Positions 46,220 to 57,911 of a DNA stretch of 64,000 bases are shown piece after piece; the first letter of the stretch is position 1; each line of letters begins with the position of its first letter. The notes below the pieces were generated by a model. That model was given only the letters and a program-made list of their open reading frames with translations, was not told where the DNA came from and did no database searches. The DNA lies in assembly GCF_046630445.1 (NCBI RefSeq), contig NC_092341.1:290760501-290824500 (forward strand), written 5' to 3'. The stretch comes from Rutidosis leptorrhynchoides (lineage: Eukaryota > Streptophyta > Magnoliopsida > Asterales > Asteraceae). The position numbers and the translations under genes are program-made.

Positions 46220-48955
46220 TGAAAGGATCCGTTCATATACATTATAAACGATTCACAATAGTTGATTACATCGCGAGGTATTTGACCTCTATATGATACG
46301 TTTTACAAACATTGCATTCGTTTTTAAAAGACAAACTTTCTTCACATAAAAAATTGACGGCATGCATACCATTTCATATTACATCCAACTATAATTGACT
46401 TAATATTAATCTTGATGAACTCAACGACTCGAATGCAACCTCTTTCAAAGTATGTCATGAATGACTCCAAGTAATATCCTTAAAATGAGCTAATGCACAG
46501 CGGAAGATTTCTTTAATACCTGAGAATAAACATGCTTTAAAGTGTCAACCAAAAGGTTGGTGAGTTCATTAGTTTATCATAATCAATCATTTCCGTAATA
46601 GTAATAGACCACAAGATTTCAGTTTCTATAAATATCCGTACACTCGCAAGTGTATAAAAGTATTCTATAAGTTGTAGGCACCCGGTAACAAGCCTTAACG
46701 TTCATGTTTTACCCTCTGAAGTACACCAGATCAGGTGTGTTTAAAATAACCTCGAAGTACTAAAGCATCCCATAGTCAGGATGAGGTTTGTCAGGCCCAA
46801 TAGATCTATCTTTAGGATTCGCGCCTACCGTACATAGACAAGTAGTTTAATGTTACCAAGCTAAGGGTATATTTCTGGTTTAAACCCACATAGAATTAGT
46901 TTTAGTACTTGTGCCTATTTCGTAAAACATTTATAAAACAGCGCATGTATTCTCAGCCCAAAAATATATATAAAAAGGGAGTAATGAAACTCACCATACT
47001 GTATTTCGTAGTAAAAATACATATAACGTCATTTAACAAGTGCAAGGTTGGCCTCGGATTCACGAACCTATATTAATTATATATATTTATATATTGGTCA
47101 ATATTTGTCTAATAATTTTTGGTCAAGTCATAGTGTACCACAATCCTAATGCTCGAGACTAATATGCAAAAGTCAACAAAAGTCAACTTAACTCAAAATG
47201 ACTTCTAAAATTTATACGTGTTTATTATATAACTTAACTATAGTCATTTTATATATTTAAATATATTTATTAGATTTTATAATAATAAAAGTCATTTATT
47301 AATAAAAATTTATATTAACGTTTATATATGATAAAATATACTTTTATATATCTTAAGTAGTAAAATTTATAAAGTTCACTTAATATCGTAAAACTATAGT
47401 GGTAAGTATTATTAATGTAATTATATTACGCGTGGTGAAAAATATCTTTGTATCCCCTATTTATTTGATAAAATAATATTGATCATAATAATAATAAGTA
47501 AAAGTTGTATTATTTTGTAATAATAATTATTATTATTCTATAAAAAAATAACAATATTTATATTTACTAAAAATGTTATTATGATAAAATGATAATACTA
47601 ACATAATAGTAATAATGATATTTTATAATAACAATGATATTTCTATTAAAATAATAACGACGATAGTAATAATAATCATTTTAACAATAATACTAAAATT
47701 CAGTTGACTATAACTTCTAATCCGTTCATCGAAACCATTCCATATCTAAATGAAAAGTTCTTAATTTTTCGCTAGCTTTCCAATGACATGCATATCATAT
47801 ACCCTATCTCAGTAGCATATGTATCTAATTTAGGATTCAACAAACCTATCTAAGTATAATATCGAATGTACAAGCATGCATAATCCTATATACTCGAGCA
47901 CTAGTCAGGGATACACTATTGAAATATAAAAGTTAAGTTATGAGTGCTCACGTATCAATATTGAGATTCAATATTGCAGGAAAGTACGTAGATGAAACGA
48001 AAATGATAAACGTTAGGTTGACCTCACGAGCAATACCCTCGATCAATACCCATAACCTCCATAGCTATAACCCATAATTTCCTTAGCTCTATTCCGTTTG
48101 AAAACTTATTTTAAAATCGTCTGAATATAACTCCGTCATAGTATTTTATGTATACTAATAATATCTTGAAATAATACAAAGAAAATATATATGTGTAATT
48201 CGATTGAGAGAGTTTAGAGAAATATATTTTCAAGTTTCTATGAAATAATAAAACCTATTGAATTCTATTTATAATAGATTTTTGAATTATTAAAGTGAAT
48301 TATTAAAGTATGAATTATTAAAGTGAATTATTAAAGTATGAATTATTAAAGTGAATTATTAAAGTATGAATTATTAAAGTAAATTATTAAAGTATGAATT
48401 ATTAAAGTTAAAGTAAAGTAAAAGTAAAGTAAAGGTAAAGTTAAAGTATAGTAAAAGTATAAAACTATGTACGTATAATACGCGTATAAATATATATAAT
48501 ATTAATTTAAATCGTTATATATATTTGATAAAATAAAATATAAATATCGTTATTTTATCATACTAGTTAAGTAATGAGTGGTCAAAAAGAATAGATTTCT
48601 TAAATCACAGTGGACCTTATAACATAGGCCCGTAATCATATCATAATGTATCTGATAATTCAATCATTTGATATTATCTCTTAATTCTGTCAATAAATAT
48701 ATCGAAACAAATACGTTCATGTAAAGTATCATATATCTAATACTTTGTTAATGTTTTCAGTTAATATTATATATTATATATACATATCTATATACACATA
48801 ATTGTTCGTGAATCGTCGAACACGGTCAAAGGATAATTGATTACATGAATGTAGTTCTAAACTTTTTGAGATTCAACATTACAAATTCTGCTTATCGTGT
48901 CGGAAACATATAAAGGTTAAGTTTAAATTTGGTCGGAAATTTTCGGGTCGTCACA
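46220..48955 (-). repeat. Element F 3' LTR (2736 bp)
   Basis: Plus strand starts TGAAAGGATCCG and ends GGGTCGTCACA. Includes a minisatellite of gaattattaaagt units (about 48293-48407). Confidence 0.95.
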
Positions 48956-49000
48956 GTACCTACCCGTTAAAGAAATTTCGTCCCGAAATTTGATCGAGGT
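48956..49000 (-). promoter_or_regulatory. Polypurine-like tract of element F
   Basis: In element sense TCAAATTTCGGGACGAAA, then TTTCTTTAACGGGTAGGTAC directly before the LTR start TGTGACG. Matches the tract of element C almost exactly, showing common ancestry of their 3' ends. Confidence 0.7.
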
Positions 49001-49309
49001 CGTCATGGCTAACTATAAAAATGTTTTCATGACGAATATGAGTTGATAAATAGAGTTTTATCATCATTGAGTAATATAGATAAAACAATTTGATTTCGCG
49101 AAGAGTATAAGTGAAGCTATCGCAAGAGAGTGAAATGAGTAAACGTATATTTATTTTAACCGATGACGTAGTTATGATTGATTTCCAGAATTCATTGGAT
49201 TTAAAGAAAATCTTTGCAATAAGATTTGGTTCTTCGGCGATTAAGAAAATCATGACCTTCTTTGATTAAATGCGATAATCTGTCTCGATTTCTCTGTCTG
49301 ATATTTTAC

Positions 49310-49316
49310 TATAAAT
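49310..49316 (+). promoter_or_regulatory. TATA box ahead of the antisense ORF in element F
   Basis: TATAAAT in the setting actataaatccacccc, followed by a CT-rich leader (tttctttattttcacagctc) and the ATG 82 bases further on. This looks like a plant core promoter on the strand opposite to the element. Confidence 0.5.
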
Positions 49317-49397
49317 CCACCCCCTTCGTTTCTTTATTTTCACAGCTCACACCTTCTAGTCTTTCTCCCCAATTCATACTTTAAAGCATTCGTTAAT

Positions 49398-49571
49398 ATG
49401 CTTCATCCAGTATTGATTCTTGATATACTCTTAACTTTCATATCTGTCATTCTTCTTTTTCATCTACCATCGGAGGAAGTTATTTTCTTCTACCATTACC
49501 TTGGGGTTATTGTGTTTTTCATTCTCCCGTGTCTTTATATTGCTATACGCATTGATATACACGATTTGTAA
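49398..49571 (+). CDS. Small two-membrane-segment protein on the antisense strand of element F (57 aa)
   Basis: ATG at 49398 opens a 57-codon frame. It begins MLHPVLILDILLTFISVILL, continues with FHLPSEEVIFFYHY, and has a second hydrophobic stretch LGVIVFFILPCLYIAI before RIDIHDL. Two likely membrane helices (about 4-21 and 34-50) joined by a short acidic loop, no cleavable signal evident. A TATA box and CT-rich leader precede it. Opposite-strand ORFs are reported in some plant gypsy elements, but I do not recognise this one. It may also be chance in AT-rich DNA, where hydrophobic codons are common; coding status is unproven. Confidence 0.4.
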   Translation: MLHPVLILDILLTFISVILLFHLPSEEVIFFYHYLGVIVFFILPCLYIAIRIDIHDL

Positions 49572-51334
49572 TTTCGAGGTTATTATCGGGCTTTATATTC
49601 TCCATTATATTTCGGAGCTTCATGCTTTCATTTTCTCTTCCCAGCCTTAAGTCAAGCGGATAATTGTCCAGAATTCGTAGATATGAATTTTTGGATGAAC
49701 ATAGTTAATGTTCCAAGAAGAAATTCGTAATGGCACGATCTTAATTTGGCAACTTACCAGAATATCTGAAAATATAGAGCTATCAAGATGATATGTTCTT
49801 AATATGTTTGGAAATTGGGTAGAATGTAAGAGTCGTGTAAATAATACATGATGTCGGTATGTTCTATGAATCATCACGTTCCATTAGAAACTCAGCATGA
49901 CTTACTGTAATATAATCACGTTGATCAAGTGTCATTATATTATACTAACTCATGTTTCAGTTCCTAACACTGCTTTAAAAACATTCCTATTTTAAATTCG
50001 AATTTTTTTCTTCTTCAGAATTTAGAAACTAACACAGTTTCTTTTTATGTTGTAACGCAGATATTGCGAAGAGATAAAAGATTTCGGATAAGAATAGTTG
50101 TGAAAATATCTTCAGGAATATCGAAGATATTTATAATAAAAGATACGATAATATCTTAGAATTCTTAACATAGATGGATGATGAAGAAGATTTGTCTATG
50201 AAGGTTTAGAATAAGAAGTAAGGTGTTTGCTAACGATTTCAGTAGACACTGAAACATTTGGATCCTTTGAAGGCAGGTTTAGTCTTTGTGATTTGTCCAC
50301 AGCCTCCTTCATGGTCAGCTCAATCCATTTTCCAGTTTCAAACCTTCTATTTTTCTCAGCTTTACCACCATACTATTCTTTATCATCAAACTTTTGACTG
50401 TTTAAGTCATTTACAGTTTTTGCTGCTTCATCAGCATTTTTCTAATTTCGGAGAACTAGTTCATAGTTTGGGATGTTTTTCAGAAAATTCACATTCGAAG
50501 TACGTAAGTTTAGGAGATAGACGTTATATGTATACATATAACTTTTAACGTAAAATTGTCGCGAAATTCAAAATACTGATTGCTAATTCTCAGTAGTTGG
50601 TGTGACAATTATTGTTACAGGATGTAGGTGAGTACATGATGGGGTTTTAATGAATAAGTATAGTGGATTTTCGGAGAGGCTTAAGTCGAAGGTTAATGAA
50701 GTTGTTGATAAGTTTACTGCTAATGTGACGAGATATTAAAGGTTCCCCGGTAACCATGATGAAGGGTTTATTCGTATAAACAAATGAAGGTGATTTGCTG
50801 GAGCTGTGACAAAACTGTCTATTTTGGAAAGAGATTGAAAAATTATATTTGGTAATAAATATCAAAGGATTTGACATGGATACGTGTTAAACTATAACTT
50901 TGGTTTCGAGAGCTTTTCAGGTGCATGACAGTGGGTAATGTGTGGTTGGATAATCATCTCGCATGTCTTTAGGAATTTCGAAGTGTTTGAACACATATTG
51001 TAATTGTTAATATACATATGATGTTCTAAGATTTTGAATGATACAAATATTTTTATGAGTTCCATGAATAGAAATGAGGTTCTAGGACAGTTTTGAAGTC
51101 AAAGTATAGTTTTGAAAGATGTAGGAATCTAAGAGTAATGATTTCGGTTATATCTTGAATCGAATTCTGAGATTTTAAAATCAGAATATGTAATTAGATT
51201 TTGAATGAGTATGGTTGTTTTGATTTCTATAAAAGAATGTATATTGTTGTGAAAGTAGGGAGTATAATGGATGACTTGCTGAATCAGATTCGAAGAATGT
51301 AACATATTAATTGTGAATTTATATATCTCTCGGG
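49572..51334. other. Element F internal region without assignable genes
   Basis: Occupies the place where gag-pol sits in element C but has no trace of its domains. A plus-strand frame at 50258-50548 (rich in Phe, His, Gln, Ser) is unrecognised and starts 690 bases after the small membrane ORF; attgttacaggatgtaggtgag at about 50612-50634 has splice-site-like text. It could be captured or filler sequence. Confidence 0.4.
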
Positions 51335-51358
51335 TATTACCTACCCGTTAAAAAAAAA
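51335..51358 (-). promoter_or_regulatory. Internal copy of the polypurine-like tract in element F
   Basis: In element sense a run of A/T then TTAACGGGTAGGTAATACCC; the same core TAACGGGTAGGTA as beside the 3' LTRs of C and F and at 28129-28145 in C, and also followed by ACCCGA. Confidence 0.6.
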
Positions 51359-51596
51359 TTCACAATTAATATTTTGTACAAAAGAATTTTATTACAGTCT
51401 TTATGGAAATATATATGTGTATATTTCTTCAGATGTAATATAGATTTAATGAGTTAATATTAAATTAAACTCATTTGATTTATGGTTAAGGCTAGGATAG
51501 ATAATTTCTAAACTATAGAAATTACATAATCGCCGTAGAATGTTTCCCCAATGAAGTTATGAATCAATACTTAATCATTGTGGTATTCCTTGGTAT

Positions 51597-52157
51597 CTAC
51601 ATGGCGTATGACGTCGATGCTCGTGGGACAGATTGTGAAGTTGAGGTTTGCGATGCGGTTGTTGTTGGTGGTGGTAATGCTACTGTTGATGTTGTTGATG
51701 GTGGTACTGGTTATGCTGCTGGTGCTGCTGCTGGTGTTTGTAACCTTTGCACCATATTCTCTAAAGCCACTACCCGAGCGCGAAGCTCGTTGACTTCTTC
51801 TATTACACCGGGGTGATTGTCGGTTCGGACGAGCGGATAAATAAGATCTAGAATTTGGTGTAGTATATAATCATGACGAGATACTCTGGAAATGAGAGAG
51901 AAAATGGTGTTTCGGACAGGTTCGCCAATAAGTGCTTCAGGTTCATTGCCAAGAGGGCAATGTGGTGGATGAAAGGGATCACCTTCTTCTTGTCTCCAAT
52001 GGTTAAGTAGATTACGAACCCATCCCCAATTCATCCAGAATAGATGATGGCTAATTGGTTGATCCATTCCGGTCATGCTGCTTTCGGAGCTCATGTGGAA
52101 ATCCATATCGGCATAGCTGTCGGAATCCGAGGAACTCAAACTGGTTGAAGGATCCAT
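51597..52157 (-). pseudogene. Leader ORF of element F: Ser/acidic, coiled-coil-ended protein
   Basis: ATG at 52157, about 400 bases after the PBS in element sense. Residues 1-30 are Ser/Asp-rich (MDPSTSLSSSDSDSYADMD), then a Trp-rich patch (HLFWMNWGWVRNLLNHW), a central VRNTIFSLISRVSRHDYILH, and a heptad-like VIEEVNELRARVVALENMVQ. After LQTPAAAPAA a TAA (51708-51710) stops the frame, but the same frame continues as a Thr/Pro/Ser-rich tail (PVPPSTTSTVALPPP...) to a TAG at 51597, so the original protein was probably about 186 aa. Homologous to the ORF in element D. No known domain. It is the only sense ORF kept in this non-autonomous element, which hints at selection, for example packaging. Confidence 0.7.
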
Positions 52158-52552
52158 CTTGTATGATCAGGGAAAGAATTTTTTTGTATGAAATAGATTG
52201 TAGAATTTAGATTTGGTATTCTTCAATACATAATTTACATATGTATATATAATACCAAAATCCCATAAATTACGGAGGAATATTTGAAAGATGTCAGTCA
52301 AAGTTCACAGTAACAGATATGCTAAGATAAGAATTCGTCTATACACTATTATGCAATAAATGTAGGAAAACGCGTCTAGACTTAAGAATGATAAGCAGGT
52401 AATTTCCTAAGGGTGGTAAGTAGATGATTTCAGACTAAAAATGATAAGCAAAACTTTTGACATGCAGACACGGTCGAAGTCCAGACTCACTGATGCATCT
52501 TAACAACTATCAGTTAGACACACTTATGCAAGACCTGGTTCGCTAAGACCAC

Positions 52553-52567
52553 CGCTCTGATACCAAC
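52553..52567 (-). promoter_or_regulatory. Primer binding site of element F
   Basis: In element sense GTTGGTATCAGAGCGG directly after the LTR end; tRNA-Met type. Confidence 0.9.
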
Positions 52568-55303
52568 TGAAAGGATCCGTTCATATACATTATAAACGAT
52601 TCACAATAGTTGATTACATCGCGAGGTATTTGACCTCTATATGATACGTTTTACAAACATTGCATTCATTTTTAAAAGACAAACTTTCTTCACATAAAAA
52701 ATTGACGGCATGCATACCATTTCATATTACATCCAACTATAATTGACTTAATATTAATCTTGATGAACTCAACGACTCGAATGCAACCTCTTTCAAAGTA
52801 TGTCATGAATGACTCCAAGTAATATCCTTAAAATGAGCTAATGCACAGCGGAAGATTTCTTTAATACCTGAGAATAAACATGCTTTAAAGTGTCAACCAA
52901 AAGGTTGGTGAGTTCATTAGTTTATCATAATCAATCATTTCCGTAATAGTAATAGACCACAAGATTTCAGTTTCTATAAATATCCGTACACTCGCAAGTG
53001 TATAAAAGTATTCTATAAGTTGTAGGCACCCGGTAACAAGCCTTAACGTTCATGTTTTACCCTCTGAAGTACACCAGATCAGGTGTGTTTAAAATAACCT
53101 CGAAGTACTAAAGCATCCCATAGTCAGGATGGGGTTTGTCAGGCCCAATAGATCTATCTTTAGGATTCGCGCCTACCGTACATAGACAAGTAGTTTAATG
53201 TTACCAAGCTAAGGGTATATTTCTGGTTTAAACCCACATAGAATTAGTTTTAGTACTTGTGCCTATTTCGTAAAACATTTATAAAACAGCGCATGTATTC
53301 TCAGCCCAAAAATATATATAAAAAGGGAGTAATGAAACTCACCATACTGTATTTCGTAGTAAAAATACATATAACGTCATTTAACAAGTGCAAGGTTGGC
53401 CTCGGATTCACGAACCTATATTAATTATATATATTTATATATTGGTCAATATTTGTCTAACAATTTTTGGTCAAGTCATAGTGTACCACAATCCTAATGC
53501 TCGAGACTAATATGCAAAAGTCAACAAAAGTCAACTTAACCCAAAATGACTTCTAAAATTTATACGTGTTTATTATATAACTTAACTATAGTCATTTTAT
53601 ATATTTAAATATATTTATTAGATTTTATAATAATAAAAGTCATTTATTAATAAAAATTTATATTAACGTTTATATATGATAAAATATACTTTTATATATC
53701 TTAAGTAGTAAAATTTATAAAGTTCACTTAATATCGTAAAACTATAGTGGTAAGTATTATTAATGTAATTATATTACACGTGGTGAAAAATATCTTTGTA
53801 TCCCCTATTTATTTGATAAAATAATATTGATCATAATAATAATAAGTAAAAGTTGTATTATTTTGTAATAATAATTATTATTATTCTATAAAAAAATAAC
53901 AATATTTATATTTACTAAAAATGTTATTATGATAAAATGATAATACTAACATAATAGTAATAATGATATTTTATAATAACAATGATATTTCTATTAAAAT
54001 AATAATGACGATAGTAATAATAATCATTTTAACAATAATACTAAAATTCAGTTGACTATAACTTCTAATCCATTCATCGAAACCATTCCATATCTAAATG
54101 AAAAGTTCTTAATTTTTCGCTAGCTTTCCAATGACATGCATATCATATACCCTATCTCAGTAGCATATGTATCTAATTTAGGATTCAACAAACCTATCTA
54201 AGTATAATATCGAATGTACAAGCATGCATAATCCTATATACTCGAGCACTAGTCAGGGATACACTATTGAAATATAAAAGTTAAGTTATGAGTGCTCACG
54301 TATCAATATTGAGATTCAATATTGCAGGAAAGTACGTAGACGAAACGAAAATGATAAACGTTAGGTTGACCTCACGAGCAATACCCTCGATCAATACCCA
54401 TAACCTCCATAGCTATAACCCATAATTTCCTTAGCTCTATTCCGTTTGAAAACTTATTTTAAAATCGTCTGAATATAACTCCGTCGTAGTATTTTATGTA
54501 TACTAATAATATCTTGAAATAATACAAAGAAAATATATATGTGTAATTCGATTGAGAGAGTTTAGAGAAATATATTTTCAAGTTTCTATGAAATAATAAA
54601 ACCTATTGAATTCTATTTATAATAGATTTTTGAATTATTAAAATGAATTATTAAAGTATGAATTATTAAAGTGAATTATTAAAGTATGAATTATTAAAGT
54701 GAATTATTAAAGTATGAATTATTAAAGTAAATTATTAAAGTATGAATTATTAAAGTTAAAGTAAAGTAAAAGTAAAGTAAAGGTAAAGTTAAAGTATAGT
54801 AAAAGTATAAAACTATGTACGTATAATACGCGTATAAATATATATAATATTAATTTAAATCGTTATATATATTTGATAAAATAAAATATAAATATCGTTA
54901 TTTTATCATACTAGTTAAGTAATGAGTGGTCAAAAAGAATAGATTTCTTAAATCACAGTGGACCTTATAACATAGGCCCGTAATCATATCATAATGTATC
55001 TGATAATTCAATCATTTGATATTATCTCTTAATTCTGTCAATAAATATATCGAAACAAATACGTTCATGTAAAGTATCATATATCTAATACTTTGTTAAT
55101 GTTTTCAGTTAATATTATATATTATATATACATATCTATATACACATAATTGTTCGTGAATCGTCGAACACGGTCAAAGGATAATTGATTACATGAATGT
55201 AGTTCTAAACTTTTTGAGATTCAACATTACAAATTCTGCTTATCGTGTCGGAAACATATAAAGGTTAAGTTTAAATTTGGTCGGAAATTTTCGGGTCGTC
55301 ACA
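52568..55303 (-). repeat. Element F 5' LTR (2736 bp)
   Basis: Same length and ends as the 3' LTR at 46220-48955, with about ten transitions between them. Confidence 0.95.
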
Positions 55304-55308
55304 AATAT

Positions 55309-57756
55309 CGAGAAAACGGCTTTTCGAACGCGTTATGGGCATTTTGAGTTCGTAGTTATGCCTTTTGGTCTTACGAATGCACCGGCGGCATTCATGGATC
55401 TTATGAACCGAGTGTGCCAACCCATGTTGGACAAGTCGGTGATTGTGTTCATTGACGACATATTAGTCTACTCGAAAAGTATGAACGAGCATGAACGTCA
55501 TTTGCGTGAAGTATTGAGGACGTTACGAAAGGAGAGGTTGTATGCTAAGTTCTCCAAATGTGAATTTTGGCTAAGGGAGGTTCAATTCCTTGGTCACATT
55601 GTGAACAAAGATGGCATTCAAGTAGATCCGGGGAAGATAGAGACGGTGAAGAGTTGGGGACAACCGACTACGCCTACGGAGGTCCGAAGTTTTCTCGGAT
55701 TGGCCGGTTATTATCGTCGGTTTATCCAAGACTTTTCTAAGATCGCTTCTTCATTGACGAAATTGACGAGGAAGAACGTGAGGTTTGTTTGGGAGAACGA
55801 GTAAGAAATTGCTTTTCAATTGTTGAAGGAAAAGTTATGTCAAGCTCCGGTGTTAGTTTTGCCGGAAGGGGTGGAAGACATGACGGTTTATTGTGATGCC
55901 TCGTTAAATGGACTCGGGTGTGTTCTAATGCAAGGAGGTAAAGTCATAGCTTATGCCTCTCGACAATTAAAGGAACACGAGACGAGATATCCGACTCATG
56001 ATCTTTAGTTGGCGGCGGTTGTGCATGCGTTGAAAATTTGGCGCCATTACTTGTATGGTGTCAAGTGTACGATTTATTCGGATCATAAGAGTTTGAAACA
56101 TCTCTTTAATCAACGAGATTTGAATTATCGTCAACGTAGGTGGATGGATGTGGTAAAAGACTATGATTGTGAGATACTTTACCATCCGGGCAAGGCGAAT
56201 GTGGTCGCGGATGCGTTAAGTCGAAAGAGTCATCACCCGGCGTTACGATTGGGATTGTTACGTATGATTATTACTAACGATTTTCTTGAAAAACTTGGCG
56301 TGATTCAAATAGAGGCTTACGTTCACAACAAGCATGCGGAGCAAATTGTGGGACAATCGGAGTTCATTACTATGGGCTCGCGGGGTTTGTTGTCTTTTCA
56401 AGAAAGAGTGTGGGTGCCTAAGATGGGGGATTATCGACAAGTGCTACTTGATGAAGCACATAAGTCAAAGTATTCCATTCATCCGGGCGCAACAAAAATG
56501 TATCTTGATTTAAGGAAAGATTATTGGTGGCCGGGCATGAAACGTGATGTTGTGAAGTATGTTGAGAAATGTGTCACGTGTTTGCAAGTTAAGGTCGAGC
56601 ACCAAAAGCCGTATGGTAAGTTACAACCGTTAGAAATCCCGAAATGGAAATGGGAGCACATTACCATGGATTTCATCACAAAGTTGCCTAAAACGGCGAG
56701 AACCCAGTTTGATTCGATTTGGGTTATAGTTGATCGGCTGACGAAGAGTGCTTTGTTTCTTCCCATTAAGGAAGCGATATCGTCGGAGACCTTGGCTAAG
56801 TTGTTTATCAAGGAAGTCATCTCTCGACACGGTGTCCCTGTATCTATTATTTCGGATCGAGATACTCGTTTTACATCTCGGTTTTGGGAAAAGTTTCATG
56901 AAGATATGGGTACGCAATTGAAGTTGAGCACGGCATATCATCCTCAAACGGACGGTCAAACCGAACGTACGAATCAAACTTTGGAAGATATGTTGCGAGC
57001 GTGCATTATTGATTTCGGTGGTAGTTGGGATGAGCATTTGCCTTTGGTGGAATTCTCGTACAATAATAGTTATCATACTAGTATTGGGATGCCACCTTAT
57101 GAGATGCTTTATGGGCGTAGATGTCGAACCCCAATTTGTTGGGGTGAAGTGGGACAAAAGGAAATCGGGAGTACCGATTTGGTTTTAGAGACGAATAGCA
57201 AGATCGATGTGATTCGAGAGCATTTGAAGAAGGCTCAAGATAGGCAAAAGTCGTATGCCGACAAGCGTAGACGAACGATCGAATTTCAAGAAGGTGACAT
57301 GGTGATGCTTAAGGTTTCGCCATGGAAAGGTATTATTCGATTCCGGAAATGAGGAAAGTTAGCTCCTCGGTTTATTGGACCATTTAAGGTTTTAGCTCGT
57401 ATTGGTGAAGTCGCGTATCGTTTGGAATTACCCGAAGAGCTTGCGGGGATCCATAATACATTTCATGTTTCCCATCTCCGTAAGTGTCTTGCGGATGATT
57501 CATCTTGGGAGCCATTAGACGAGATCGAGCTAAACAATAAGTTAGAGTATATCGAGGAACCGATTTCCATACTAGACGAGAAGGTCAAAAGGTTGAGACA
57601 TAAAGAGGTTAGGACTTTTAAAGTTCAATGGCGTCGTAGTAAGGGTTCCGAGTTTACTTGGGAGCCCGAAGAGTTTGTGTTGGTTTATCTTCCTTCTTGT
57701 CATGCGGCTTGGATCGCGAGGACGCGCTCCGATTCAAGTGGGGGAGAGTTGTAACA
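55309..57756 (+). pseudogene. Element B pol, RT catalytic core to chromodomain-like tail
   Basis: After F the RT resumes ([14 protein letters not shown]) with the catalytic [12 protein letters not shown], then the RNase H region ([16 protein letters not shown]), integrase zinc region ([30 protein letters not shown]), integrase core ([34 protein letters not shown]) and a tail with EFTWEPEEFV, a chromodomain-like end. Nonsense codons: TAA 55802-55804 (where CAA/CAG fits), TAG 56006-56008 (HDLE expected), TGA 57350-57352 (RKRGKL expected). The natural stop TAA at 57752-57754 lies inside the 3' LTR, because the LTR start TGTAA overlaps codon TTG and the stop. Confidence 0.93.
57735..57749 (+). 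promoter_or_regulatory. Polypurine tract of element B
   Basis: AAGTGGGGGAGAGT lies directly before the 3' LTR start at 57750, the expected plus-strand primer for reverse transcription. It overlaps the end of the pol coding frame. Confidence 0.9.
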
Positions 57757-57836
57757 TCCCGTTTTCCCGTACGTATCGAAAGGTACATACTTAATCATTT
57801 GTACGTATGTAACTCGTTGTTTATGCGTAATTATGT

Positions 57837-57911
<75 letters not shown>

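Larger units (their letters stand above)
46220..55303 (-). mobile_element. Element F: non-autonomous 9.1-kb LTR element in B's RT
   Basis: Two 2736-bp LTRs enclose 3.6 kb with no gag, protease, RT or integrase. The target duplication is gatat (46215-46219) and aatat (55304-55308), one base changed; removing F restores [14 protein letters not shown] in B's RT. I count about 10 differences between the LTRs, all transitions, so it is the youngest visible insertion. Internal content in element sense: PBS, a leader ORF, an internal polypurine-like tract, unassigned sequence with an opposite-strand membrane ORF, and the tract before the 3' LTR. It would need enzymes from a relative. Confidence 0.95.
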
